Source: SCTM01 sp965279655 (GTDB lineage: Bacteria > Pseudomonadota > Alphaproteobacteria > Rhodospirillales > Rhodospirillaceae). From it: DNA of 64,000 nucleotides. The stretch spans positions 4,278,001-4,342,000 of the forward strand of contig OZ257255.1 of the NCBI GenBank assembly GCA_965279655.1, read 5' to 3'. Numbering within the stretch: the stretch's first letter is position 1; each line of letters opens with the position of its first letter. This document shows positions 25,924 through 34,480 of the stretch, piece after piece. A program made the translations under genes and the position numbers. The notes under the pieces are model-generated. The model worked only from the letters and a program-made list of their open reading frames with translations, was not told the origin of the DNA and searched no databases.

Positions 25924-27336
25924 TCACCAGTGCAAAATGCGCTCCCCCAGGAGCTTCCCGAACGTCAGCGCCGGGGTGAGGGAAAGCCCGCCAACAAAGG
26001 CGTTTCCCGAGCCGCGGGTGAAGCCGAGAACCTCCCCGGCGGCATAGAGATTGACCACCGGTTGGCCATCGGTGCGCAGAACCCGCAAGTCCGAGTCGAC
26101 CACGACCCCAGCCGGGCTCACGACGGTGATTCCTTGACCGCGGACCGCATAAAACGGCGGCGTGGCAATCTCGCGAATCAGGAAATGACGGCCAAAAGCC
26201 GCGTCATGCTGGGTCGCCACGGCCTCATTGTAAGACGTCACCGTCGTCTTGAGATTGGCCGCCGGGACGCCGAGTTGTCGCGCAAGCTCGTCCAACGTAT
26301 CCGCTTTGAGGAAATTCGGATGGTTCCCGAATCGCGCGCGCAGGTCCGCGGGGGGCATGGCGAACAGCGCCGGTGCATTCTGCAAAATGCCTTCGTCGAA
26401 CAGCACCGTCATGGCGGTGCCCGACTGCCGCAGTAGGGCACGCTCGCGATAGTCGATGCTGGGATGGTCCTCCCGCATGAAGCGCTTGCCCGCCGCGTCG
26501 ATGAAGATTTCCCAAACGCTGCGCCTATTGGGCGACAGCAGCATGAAGATGCCACTGCGGGGATCGTCGGGACGGTCGAGAACCCCGGCAAAGGTGTTCA
26601 GATACTTCTCGCTCCCATCGATTCGCGCGCCAAGCTCCCTTGCCGCCAGGATGCCGTCGCCACGGGCGTAGGGATTGGCGTACGAGCACAGCGGATACTG
26701 CGGTGTGAGTTCGGCCCACACCTCCGGGCCGCAGGCATAGCCGCCGGTCGCGAGCACGACATTGCGGCCGCGGAAGGTCAGCACCTTGCCCCCGGGCGCT
26801 TCCACCTCCACGCCATTCACCGCGCCGTTATGGTCCGTGGTGAGCTTCCGCATGCGGTGGCTAAGGCGCAGGTCGATCTTGCCGTCCTTCACCAGTTTCT
26901 CGTGCACCGGTCGCAACACATCCAAGATCGACAGCGCCGCTTGCGTGCCCCACTGGTAGCGCCGCGTGCGGTAAGGCTCGTGGGCCTCGCCGGCCACCGG
27001 CGTCCCGGGGGCGGACTTGAAGCCCAGATCCATCAGCCAATCGAGCAGACCGGCGGCATTGTCCACGAACAGGCGCAGCACCACCGGATCGATGGTATCG
27101 TGGGCGATACGCTGCGCATCGGCGTAGTGTTCATCCGGGGAATCCGCGATGCCGTGTTCGCGTTGCAAGCGCGATCCCGCCGCGCTGATCTGGCCGGACG
27201 ACCAGTAGAGCGTGCCGCCGACGCGGGAATCCGCATCGATCTGCAGGATCTTCGCGTTCCGGCCCGCGGCCTGGATCGCCAGGGGCAGCCCGGCCGAACC
27301 GGCGCCCACGCAAATGATGTCCCACAAATCGTCCAT
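25924..27336 (-). CDS. FAD-dependent dehydrogenase (fumarate-reductase/ketosteroid-dehydrogenase type)
   Basis: The 470-residue flavoprotein begins MDDLWDIICVGAGSAGLPLA with the GxGxxG dinucleotide motif at about 11-16 and a second-strand acid in ILQIDADSRVGGT. It has VVLATGGYACGPE, and near the end YAAGEVLGFTRGSGNAFVGG, the FAD-binding GD/GG segment of the fumarate reductase/3-ketosteroid-delta1-dehydrogenase superfamily. The substrate is unknown. I start at ATG 27336; a TTG 18 bp upstream is less likely. The IclR-type gene lies 149 bp downstream in the same direction. Confidence 0.87.
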   Translation of the reverse strand: MDDLWDIICVGAGSAGLPLAIQAAGRNAKILQIDADSRVGGTLYWSSGQISAAGSRLQREHGIADSPDEHYADAQRIAHDTIDPVVLRLFVDNAAGLLDWLMDLGFKSAPGTPVAGEAHEPYRTRRYQWGTQAALSILDVLRPVHEKLVKDGKIDLRLSHRMRKLTTDHNGAVNGVEVEAPGGKVLTFRGRNVVLATGGYACGPEVWAELTPQYPLCSYANPYARGDGILAARELGARIDGSEKYLNTFAGVLDRPDDPRSGIFMLLSPNRRSVWEIFIDAAGKRFMREDHPSIDYRERALLRQSGTAMTVLFDEGILQNAPALFAMPPADLRARFGNHPNFLKADTLDELARQLGVPAANLKTTVTSYNEAVATQHDAAFGRHFLIREIATPPFYAVRGQGITVVSPAGVVVDSDLRVLRTDGQPVVNLYAAGEVLGFTRGSGNAFVGGLSLTPALTFGKLLGERILHW

Positions 27337-27442
27337 ACCGCACCATCGCTGCAAGCAAGGGGCGGAAGACTAGCCCATCGGCGGAAAAGCTGTCCGCCTT
27401 TTTGGCGAGTCAGACTCCGCGGTCTCCGCTAGAATCGCGGTC

Positions 27443-29245
27443 ATGCCTGACGATACGCGCCTTCCCGCCGGCGGTGCGGCCGTGGCGCCCCATCCGCCGG
27501 CGCCGGCCTTCGATCTGCCGCGCACACCTTTCGCCTTCACCTGGCGCTATGTGCGGGAATTTCCTGTCGCGGTCGCCACGTCCACGGCGCTCTTCGGCGC
27601 GGTCGCGGTGGTGGATACCTTCCAAGCCTATGTGCTCGGTCAACTGGTCAACGTACTCGCCGATGCCCGCGCCGGCGATCCGATGCTCTGGTTTCTTGGA
27701 CTCTGCGCGACCTGGTTCGGCAGCTATGTCATCGCGAACGTCTACGCCAATGCGATCTATCGCGTGCATATCGTCATGCGCACGCGCATTCACGAGGATC
27801 TGTTCGCCTATCTGCTGGAGCATGCGCCGCGCTATTTCATGGATCACACCAGTGGATCTCTGGCGCACAAGATCCGCACCGCCGGCAGCGCCACCGCGGT
27901 GCTGGTGGACTACATTGCCGGATACTCGATCCGCTTCATCGTCCTGATCGGTACCACCGCGGTCATGGTTTCGCACAATGCGCCGTATTTGCTGCTCCCC
28001 GGCGCCGTGTTCATCGTGTTGTTTGGCATCCTGGCCGGCGCGCTCGCGCAACGCCTGCGCCCCCTGGCGCAGGCCAGTTCCCACGCCGCGTCCGAACAGG
28101 CCGGGCGCATGGGCGACGCGGCGATGAACTGGGACTTGGTCCGCAGCTTTGTGGCGTCAGCCCACGAGCGCGCCTCGCTCGATTCGTTCAACAGCCGTGA
28201 GGCGGAGACGTTCATGGGCGTGCGCGTCGCCGCGGTCAAAATGCGCGTGATCCTGCATAGCGTCAGCTTCGTCCTCCTGGCGTGGCTCGCATGGAGCGCG
28301 TTCCAGTTGACTCGCAGCGGCGAGATCAACGTTGGAGCATTCACCATGCTGATCACGCTTTACATGCTGGTCGGCGCCTACGTCCGGTCCTTCGGCGATA
28401 TTCTGTTCGCCTATTTCGAGAATCTCGGCCAACTCACCGACTCCTTGAAGACCGTGCTAGCGCCGCACGAAATTGTCGATCTGCCGGGCGCGGTGCCGCT
28501 CGACGTGCGCGGCGGCGCCATCGATTTGCGCAATGTCGACTTCAACTATCCGGACGGCACGCCGGTGCTTCAGAATTTCAACCTCAGTATCGCCGCGGGC
28601 GAACGGGTCGGTCTCGTTGGAGCGTCCGGCGCGGGCAAGAGCACGCTCATCAAACTGATTCGCAGGCAGTTCCCATTGTCCGGCGGGCGAATCCTCATCG
28701 ATGGCCAGGATGTCGCGCGGGTCACATGGGATTCCGTGCACGATGCCTTTGCTGAGGTGCCGCAGAACCCGGGCATGTTTCACCGGTCGGTGCGCGAGAA
28801 CATCGCTTACAGCAAGCCCGGCGCAACGGACGATGAAATCACGGCCGCCGCCAAGGCAGCACATTGTCATGACTTTATCGCCGGTCGCGCCCAAGGGTAT
28901 GCGTCCATCGTCGGCGAGAAGGGCATGAAACTCTCCGGCGGCGAACGGCAGCGTGTGGCGATCGCGCGCGCCTTCCTGAAGAACGCGCCCATCCTACTGA
29001 TGGACGAGGCTACCTCGTCGCTCGACAGCGAAGCGGAACACCTGATCCAGGCCGGACTGCTCGCGTTGATGGAAGGACGAACGGTCATCGCGATCGCCCA
29101 TCGGCTATCGACGATCATGCATCTCGACCGTATCGTCGTGCTAGAGAACGGGCGCGTGGTGGAGCAGGGCACCCACGATGCGCTGCTGGCCACGAACGGC
29201 GCCTATGCGCGCCTCTGGCGGCACCAAGTGGGCGGGTTCATGTGA
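27443..29245 (+). CDS. ABC exporter, fused permease and ATPase
   Basis: The 600-residue half-transporter has an N-terminal transmembrane domain (six spans, about 35-330) and a nucleotide-binding domain (about 360-595). The NBD carries Walker A GASGAGKST (about 393-401), signature LSGGERQR (about 498), Walker B ILLMDEATSS (about 517) and the switch His in IAIAHRLST. It is homodimer-type, similar to MsbA/ATM-like exporters. It is transcribed divergently from the FAD dehydrogenase and followed after 10 bp by a GST-like gene. That pairing hints at export of conjugated or metal-bound compounds, but this is inference. Confidence 0.92.
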   Translation: MPDDTRLPAGGAAVAPHPPAPAFDLPRTPFAFTWRYVREFPVAVATSTALFGAVAVVDTFQAYVLGQLVNVLADARAGDPMLWFLGLCATWFGSYVIANVYANAIYRVHIVMRTRIHEDLFAYLLEHAPRYFMDHTSGSLAHKIRTAGSATAVLVDYIAGYSIRFIVLIGTTAVMVSHNAPYLLLPGAVFIVLFGILAGALAQRLRPLAQASSHAASEQAGRMGDAAMNWDLVRSFVASAHERASLDSFNSREAETFMGVRVAAVKMRVILHSVSFVLLAWLAWSAFQLTRSGEINVGAFTMLITLYMLVGAYVRSFGDILFAYFENLGQLTDSLKTVLAPHEIVDLPGAVPLDVRGGAIDLRNVDFNYPDGTPVLQNFNLSIAAGERVGLVGASGAGKSTLIKLIRRQFPLSGGRILIDGQDVARVTWDSVHDAFAEVPQNPGMFHRSVRENIAYSKPGATDDEITAAAKAAHCHDFIAGRAQGYASIVGEKGMKLSGGERQRVAIARAFLKNAPILLMDEATSSLDSEAEHLIQAGLLALMEGRTVIAIAHRLSTIMHLDRIVVLENGRVVEQGTHDALLATNGAYARLWRHQVGGFM

Positions 29246-29255
29246 GGGGCAAGCA

Positions 29256-29993
29256 ATGGCGTTGACGCTGTACCAGTTCAAGTCCGGCACAAGCACCGGC
29301 CTGCCAAACCCGAGCCCGTTCTGCATGAAGCTCGAGACCTATCTGCGGCTCGCGGGCATTCCGTATACCGTGCACACACTGCGCGGCCGACCGGGGTCTG
29401 CCACCGGCAAGGCCCCTTACATCGATATCGACGGCAAGATCCTCACGGACTCCACACTGATCATCGAGCATTTGGAGCGCACCGGCGGCCACAAACTCGA
29501 TGGGCGGCTGACGCTCGCGCAGCGCGCCGAGTCTCTCGCCATGCAGCGCATGTTGGATGAGCATCTATACTGGGTGATGGTCTATGGCCGTTGGGTCGAT
29601 CCGGAGTGCGTGCGCGAAAGCGACGGCTACCTGAAGGAACTGCTGGGTCTGCCCGGCTTTCTCCAACCGCCGATCGCGTATTTCTTGCGGCGGAGCGTTC
29701 GCCGCGCGCTCCATGGCCATGGTTTGGGCCGTCACAGCCGCGACACGATCTATCAATTCGGTATCGCCGACGTCGCGGCCCTCGGCCACTGGCTGGGGTC
29801 GCGACCCTACGGCTTCGGAGATTCGCCCACCGTGGTGGACGCCTGCATCGCGTCCTATATCGGCAACATCATCCGCCAGCCCTGGAGCAATCCGCTCACC
29901 GCCGCGACGGCGAAATACGGCAATCTCGTCGCTCATTTCGAGCGCGTGATGGCGCAAGCGTTTCCGGAATTGGTGGCGAAAGCCGCCGCTTAA
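29256..29993 (+). CDS. Glutathione S-transferase-like protein
   Basis: The 245-residue protein has a thioredoxin-like N-terminal domain (about 3-78: LPNPSPFCMKLETYLRLAGI, GKAPYIDIDGKILTDSTLII) and an all-helical C-terminal domain. The layout matches the Fax/metaxin-like GST branch. SPFCMK could supply the active-site Ser or Cys. It begins 10 bp after the ABC exporter stop, so they are probably co-transcribed. The stop overlaps the convergent flavoprotein gene by 4 bp. Confidence 0.85.
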   Translation: MALTLYQFKSGTSTGLPNPSPFCMKLETYLRLAGIPYTVHTLRGRPGSATGKAPYIDIDGKILTDSTLIIEHLERTGGHKLDGRLTLAQRAESLAMQRMLDEHLYWVMVYGRWVDPECVRESDGYLKELLGLPGFLQPPIAYFLRRSVRRALHGHGLGRHSRDTIYQFGIADVAALGHWLGSRPYGFGDSPTVVDACIASYIGNIIRQPWSNPLTAATAKYGNLVAHFERVMAQAFPELVAKAAA

Positions 29994-31207
29994 TTCGCGG
30001 CGAGGTCCTTCAGCGCGACGCTGCCGTCGGCGAGCTTGGCCGGATCGGGTCGCCACTTCTGCGCGATCAGTTTCTTCGACTGCAGGAAGTCTTTCGCCAT
30101 GTTGACGCTGTGGCAGGCCACGAACACGCCGCCGCGCAAGTAGCAGGCGGAGAAGCGTCGTCCGGCCACGTCGCCGCGCATGACGACGCTGTCACCGGGG
30201 CGCGATAGGCCGGTCATCTGAAGTTTCAGGTCGTATTGATCCGACCAGAACCAGGGCACTTCGGTGAACGGCGTCGCCGCGCCGAGGATGACCGACGCGG
30301 CCGCTTTGCCTTGTCCCAGCGCATTGGGCACGGACTCCAGCCGCATGCGCCCACCATAGAGGCCGCTCGGCTGGTTGGCGCAATCGCCCACGGCGAGGAC
30401 CCGAGGATCTTCCGTGCGCGTGCAATCGTCCACGACGATGCCATTGTCGATGGTCAAAGCTGCCGCTGCCGCAAGTTCCATATTGGGCACGATGCCGATC
30501 CCGACGATCACCAGGTCCGCGTCGAACGCCTGGCCTTCGCATCGCACACGTTCGACTTTGCCGTTGCCTTCAAATGCCGTGACCGCGGTGGAAACGCGGA
30601 TATCCACGCCGGCAGCGGTGTGTACCTCGGTGTAGAAACGCGACATCTCCGGCGCAACCACGCGATTGAGCACCAGCGGCTGCATCTCCAGGACGGTCAC
30701 CTTGCAGCCGCGCTTCTGCGCCACGGCCGCGACCTCAAGGCCGATGTAGCCGCCGCCCACGATCACAAGGCGCAGGCCTGGCTGCAGGCGTTCGCGATAG
30801 GCCGCCACGTCGTCGATGGTGCGCAGATAGTGAACGCCCGGCAGGTCGCCGCCGGGCACGTTCATCTTGCGCACGCGCCCGCCGGTGGCCAGCACAAGCC
30901 ACCGATACGGCACATGTTCGCCGCTCGCGAGCCGCACGCTGTTCGCCGGCCGGTCGAGATGCACCACCGTCTCGCGCAGACGCAGCGTGATGTCTTTCTC
31001 GGTGAAGAACTCCGGCGTCCGCATGTGCATGCGTTCCACGCCGACCTCGCCGGCAAGATAGGTCTTCGACAGGGGCGGGCGTTCATAAGGCACGTGCCCT
31101 TCGTCGCCGATGACGACGATGGGCGCGGTGAATCCGCCCTGACGCAGGCTGATGGCAGTCTGGCCGCCGGCTTCGCCGGCACCGACGATGACGACGGTCT
31201 CCGTCAT
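29990..31207 (-). CDS. FAD/NAD(P)H-dependent ferredoxin-reductase-like protein
   Basis: The 405-residue protein has an FAD motif VVIVGAGEAGGQTA (4-17), ERPPLSKTYL (about 43-52), an NAD-binding motif LVIVGGGYIGLEVA (about 145-158), and VLAVGDCANQ (about 275-284). The layout is that of putidaredoxin/rhodocoxin reductases feeding electrons to a [2Fe-2S] ferredoxin and a monooxygenase. No ferredoxin or P450 gene is adjacent. The start lies 3 bp after the stop of the upstream CheY-like gene, so they form one minus-strand unit. Confidence 0.9.
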   Translation of the reverse strand: MTETVVIVGAGEAGGQTAISLRQGGFTAPIVVIGDEGHVPYERPPLSKTYLAGEVGVERMHMRTPEFFTEKDITLRLRETVVHLDRPANSVRLASGEHVPYRWLVLATGGRVRKMNVPGGDLPGVHYLRTIDDVAAYRERLQPGLRLVIVGGGYIGLEVAAVAQKRGCKVTVLEMQPLVLNRVVAPEMSRFYTEVHTAAGVDIRVSTAVTAFEGNGKVERVRCEGQAFDADLVIVGIGIVPNMELAAAAALTIDNGIVVDDCTRTEDPRVLAVGDCANQPSGLYGGRMRLESVPNALGQGKAAASVILGAATPFTEVPWFWSDQYDLKLQMTGLSRPGDSVVMRGDVAGRRFSACYLRGGVFVACHSVNMAKDFLQSKKLIAQKWRPDPAKLADGSVALKDLAAN

Positions 31208-31210
31208 GAA

Positions 31211-31798
31211 TCAGGTATCGCGGATGCTGTCGTTTGCGATCAGGCGGTCGATCTGATCCTGCGTCATGCTGCGGGACTTGGGCTCTGGACCCGGGGGTGG
31301 TTTGCCCATGCCGCGCCGGTCCTCGCCTTCCGCCAATACTTCCGTGCGGCGCCGTCGATCCGGTCCGAAATAGACGCCTGCGTCAACGAACGGCCGCGGC
31401 CGTTCGACGACTTCACGAATACGCAGAATCAGGTTCTTGGCGTTGAACGGCTTGGCCACGAATTCGGTGATGCCGGAATTGCGCGCGAGAATGACTTTCT
31501 CGCGGCGCGTCTCGGAGGTCACCATGATCACCGGCGTGAATCGCACCGTGCCCTTTTCGGCGCGGATCGCTTTCAGGAGTTCGAAACCGCTCATCGGATG
31601 CAGCCGGAATTCGGTCAGCACGATATCCGGCGGCCAACTCCGCATGCTCATCAGCGCGCTCTTCCCGTCTTCCGCCTCGTCGATGGTTTTGGCCCCCAGG
31701 GTTTCCAGGATGCCCTTCATCACGTGACGCATGTACGACTTGTCGTCCACGATCAGGAACGAGATCGGCTTCAGGTAGTCTGATGTCGCCTGCACCAT
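31211..31798 (-). CDS. CheY-like receiver protein with Glu at the phosphoacceptor site
   Basis: The 195-residue protein has one receiver domain (about 12-135): acidic pair VDD (18-19), Thr in MVTSET, Lys in VAKPFNAK. At the position of the conserved Asp it reads IVLTEFRLHPMSG, so Glu63 replaces Asp. The tail carries FGPDRRRR and is Pro/Arg-rich, a pattern I associate with alphaproteobacterial stand-alone CheY proteins. Asp-to-Glu changes can mimic phosphorylation or abolish it, so regulation is probably non-canonical. No kinase is adjacent. Confidence 0.85.
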   Translation of the reverse strand: MVQATSDYLKPISFLIVDDKSYMRHVMKGILETLGAKTIDEAEDGKSALMSMRSWPPDIVLTEFRLHPMSGFELLKAIRAEKGTVRFTPVIMVTSETRREKVILARNSGITEFVAKPFNAKNLILRIREVVERPRPFVDAGVYFGPDRRRRTEVLAEGEDRRGMGKPPPGPEPKSRSMTQDQIDRLIANDSIRDT

Positions 31799-31892
31799 CC
31801 CCGCGACTCACGTACCCCGTAACGTCACCACGGCCCGTGCTTCCCCAAGCACGGCCTCTCGCCCGCCAGGCTCCTGGCGACCGTTGTATTAC

Positions 31893-31923
31893 CCTTATAA
31901 GGTATTCTTTCTGTTGAAAGAAT
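31893..31923. promoter_or_regulatory. AT-rich palindromes upstream of the HD-domain gene
   Basis: CCTTATAAGG (31893-31902) is a perfect palindrome and is followed at once by ATTCTTTC-tgtt-GAAAGAAT (31904-31923, perfect 8-bp arms). The pair lies 20 bp before the HD gene start in GC-rich surroundings and between divergent genes. It may be a repressor site or a 5'-UTR hairpin. Confidence 0.45.
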
Positions 31924-31942
31924 TAAACCTATCGGTGAACCC

Positions 31943-32578
31943 ATGACCCAGGCCGCCACCCACCGCCGGTTGGCCGAGCATGCCCCCCGGACCTGGCAGC
32001 GGATGCTATCTGGGCGCCGGCTGAACCTGGTCGAACCCTCGCCCCTGGATGTGGAAATCGAGGATATCGCCCTGGGATTGTCTCGAAATACCCGATGGAA
32101 CGGCCAGACGACCGGCCCTCACGCCTGGAGCATCGCCCAGCATTCTGACCTCGTGGTTGAGATCGTCCGCCGCCTGAAGCCCCGGGCCCCGGCCACCCTC
32201 CTGATGGCGGCCAAGCTCCACGATGCCTCGGAATACGTTACCCATGACCTGATCACGCCGCTGAAGGCCGTGGTGGGGGATGTTTTCAAGGAGGTGGAGC
32301 GGGGGCTGACCCGGGCGATCCATATCCGCTTTGGCTTGGCCCCGATTCTCCCGGCAGCGGATGTCGCCCTGATCAAGAAGGCCGACCGAATCGCCGCCGC
32401 CACGGAAGCCGTACAGCTGGCCGGCTTCAGTGTTTCGGAATGCCGCACGGTCCTCAACTTTAGGGAAAAGCCCCTCGGGGATGTTAAACTCGTGCCCTTA
32501 CCCGTGGCGGAAGCGGAGAAGCGATTTCTCGCCGGCTTCCGCGTGCTGGAGAAGGCGATGGCGCTGCAAGCGCGCTAG
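31943..32578 (+). CDS. HD-domain phosphohydrolase, YfbR-like
   Basis: The 211-residue protein contains QHSDLVVEIV (first His), AKLHDASEY (HD) and a later KADRIAAATEA (Asp), the metal-binding pattern of HD hydrolases. Its N-terminus (WQRMLSGRRLNL, DVEIEDIALGLSRN) matches a YfbR-like nucleotidase family common in alphaproteobacteria. The likely activity is dephosphorylation of deoxynucleoside monophosphates or another nucleotide. It is divergent from the CheY-like gene. Confidence 0.82.
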   Translation: MTQAATHRRLAEHAPRTWQRMLSGRRLNLVEPSPLDVEIEDIALGLSRNTRWNGQTTGPHAWSIAQHSDLVVEIVRRLKPRAPATLLMAAKLHDASEYVTHDLITPLKAVVGDVFKEVERGLTRAIHIRFGLAPILPAADVALIKKADRIAAATEAVQLAGFSVSECRTVLNFREKPLGDVKLVPLPVAEAEKRFLAGFRVLEKAMALQAR

Positions 32579-32615
32579 GTGAGTTCGGGGCCAAACCTTG
32601 GGGAGGGACCAACCC

Positions 32616-33074
32616 ATGAAGAAGATTTCGGGATTCGGAGTCGCGTTTTTTACATTCGCCGGATTGGCGGCGTCGTCGTCCGTGGCGCTGGGGGCATTCG
32701 CCGCTCACGGCCTAGCCAAGTTTGTGCCGGAAGGCACTGCCGAGAGGGGTGTGAGCCTCTTTACCCAGGCGACTGATTTCCAAATGAGCCATGCCCTGTC
32801 CGTGATTCTGGTGACCTTGGTCTCCGAGCGCGTCGGTCCGGGTCTCGCGCAAATGGCTTTGCGCGCATCGGCGCTGCTGATGGTCGCTGCGATCATGCTG
32901 TTCCCGACGGCGCTGTATTCAGCGGTATTCGGCGGTGCGCAATGGTGGGCGCCTTACGGCGGCACGTCCTCGATGATCGCCTGGCTGTTGTTCGCCCTTG
33001 GTGCGCTGCTTGCGCTGCGCGGTGAAGCGGCATCGCAATCCGTCCGTGGCGCGCAGCCGCACCCGGCGGAATAG
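32616..33074 (+). CDS. DUF423-family membrane protein
   Basis: The 152-residue protein has four predicted membrane spans. Family landmarks are SSVALGAFAAHGLAKFVP and FQMSHALSVILV with a conserved His. YgdD/DUF423 proteins have unknown function. ATG 32616 follows GGGAGGGA; an upstream in-frame GTG would add six residues. It is 37 bp after the HD gene and 11 bp before the DUF1761 gene. Confidence 0.85.
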   Translation: MKKISGFGVAFFTFAGLAASSSVALGAFAAHGLAKFVPEGTAERGVSLFTQATDFQMSHALSVILVTLVSERVGPGLAQMALRASALLMVAAIMLFPTALYSAVFGGAQWWAPYGGTSSMIAWLLFALGALLALRGEAASQSVRGAQPHPAE

Positions 33075-33085
33075 GGACGGCACCG

Positions 33086-33487
33086 ATGGAGGGGGCAATC
33101 AACTGGCTTGCCGTGGCTGTGGCCACGGTCGGCGCGATGGTGGCCGGCTTCGTGTGGTACTCGCCGCCGCTGTTCGTCAAACCGTGGATGCGCGAACTCG
33201 GCAAAACCCCCGAGCAAATGGGCAATCCGGGCAAGGCGATGCTCACCGCAGTGGTCATGCACATGGTCACGGCCATCTGCATGGCGCTGATCTTCCGCGC
33301 GGTGAATGTGGAAGGTGTACCGGACGCGATCGCGACGGCCACGGTGCTGTGGGCGGGCTTTTCCGGGGCGACGCAATTCGCCACGGATCGCTTTCAGGGC
33401 GCGAGCGTAAAGCTCTCGCTCATCGTTGGCGGACACGCGCTCCTCACCTTCTGGGTGATCGGCGCGATCCTCGTGCTGATGAGCTAA
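33086..33487 (+). CDS. DUF1761-family membrane protein
   Basis: The 133-residue protein has four predicted spans with INWLAVAVATVGAMVAGFVW at the N-terminus and the family-typical VWYSPPLFVKPWM and a later WAGFSGATQ. Function is unknown. It follows DUF423 closely, and its stop lies 4 bp from the convergent VOC gene. Confidence 0.82.
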   Translation: MEGAINWLAVAVATVGAMVAGFVWYSPPLFVKPWMRELGKTPEQMGNPGKAMLTAVVMHMVTAICMALIFRAVNVEGVPDAIATATVLWAGFSGATQFATDRFQGASVKLSLIVGGHALLTFWVIGAILVLMS

Positions 33488-33491
33488 GTCT

Positions 33492-34472
33492 CTATGGACG
33501 CGGGTTCTCGATAAGCTCGCCAATTTCGCCGGTCGGGCCAATGTAGCTCGCCGCGATGCCCTTGGGTCCATATAGCGCGGCCGGCGGCGTCATGAACTTC
33601 ACCTTCAGATCGCTGATTTTATCGACATTGAACGTGGCAAAAGAATTGCCGGGCGGAATCTGGCCTTCGGCGCGTGGCCGCTGCTTCGCACTCAGCGGAA
33701 AGCCGTCGAGTTCGATGTTGTTGCCCTTCTCGCGCATGCGCACCAATCCAAGACCGAAGACCGTGTTCTCCGGCAATCCTTGCGCCTTGGCGATTTGCGC
33801 GACAGGACCATCGAAGCGACCGAAGGCCTTCAGATTGAATTGGGCCGTATAGAAATCCTGAAGCACCTGCACGTCATGGCCGGCGAGGATGAAGATGAAT
33901 GGACGATCGACCATGGACTTCGGGAGCGGCAGGTTCGACTTTGCCCGATCGCCTTTCTCGGTCGTGAGGTAGAGTACCTCTTCGCCCGGGCCGACGACTT
34001 GCATGGCGTGGATCGAGGCGAATCCGCCCCCAAGCGAGGCCGGTTCCCCGATGATCTTGAAGGGCGAGGCTTTCACCATCGCGTATACCTTGTCGAGGTC
34101 GTCGACGATGATTTCAAAGGCGTTCCACCCCAGCGTCGTCTGAGCCTTGTAGCCCGGCACCGCATCGGTCTGCACCGCGCGGATATTCACGTCGGGGCTC
34201 CCTTCCGAATACATCAAGATAAACGGCTTTCCGGCGGTCTTCGGCGCGCCCCAGCTCGCGGCATGAGCCGCGGACACGGTGCTCTTCTCGCGTACTTTGT
34301 AGCCCAGCGCCGCATACCATTGCTCGACCTTGGCGATGTCCGGCGCACCGATGGTGCCCATCTTGATGCGGCTGAGCAGAGGCGCCGGTGCATTCGCGGC
34401 GGGTGTCTGCGCAAACGCTGTGCCCGCGAAGAACGTCAGCGCCAGCGCGGTCGTGCGGAGAAAAGCGTTCAT
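33492..34472 (-). CDS. Exported VOC-superfamily protein 1
   Basis: The 326-residue protein starts MNAFLRTTALALTFFAGTAF with a Sec signal peptide (cleavage near AFAQ). Two VOC/glyoxalase-like modules follow (about 38-155 and 175-320; MGTIGAPDIAKVEQWYAALG, FIFILAGHDVQVLQDFYTAQ). VOC proteins use paired beta-alpha-beta-beta-beta units, usually with a metal; whether the ligands are complete here is unclear. I choose ATG 34472 because GTGAGG precedes it; GTG 34484 or ATG 34478 are alternatives. It is the last gene of the 40412-33492 run and a paralog of the next two upstream genes. Confidence 0.8.
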   Translation of the reverse strand: MNAFLRTTALALTFFAGTAFAQTPAANAPAPLLSRIKMGTIGAPDIAKVEQWYAALGYKVREKSTVSAAHAASWGAPKTAGKPFILMYSEGSPDVNIRAVQTDAVPGYKAQTTLGWNAFEIIVDDLDKVYAMVKASPFKIIGEPASLGGGFASIHAMQVVGPGEEVLYLTTEKGDRAKSNLPLPKSMVDRPFIFILAGHDVQVLQDFYTAQFNLKAFGRFDGPVAQIAKAQGLPENTVFGLGLVRMREKGNNIELDGFPLSAKQRPRAEGQIPPGNSFATFNVDKISDLKVKFMTPPAALYGPKGIAASYIGPTGEIGELIENPRP

Positions 34473-34480
34473 CGTCATCC

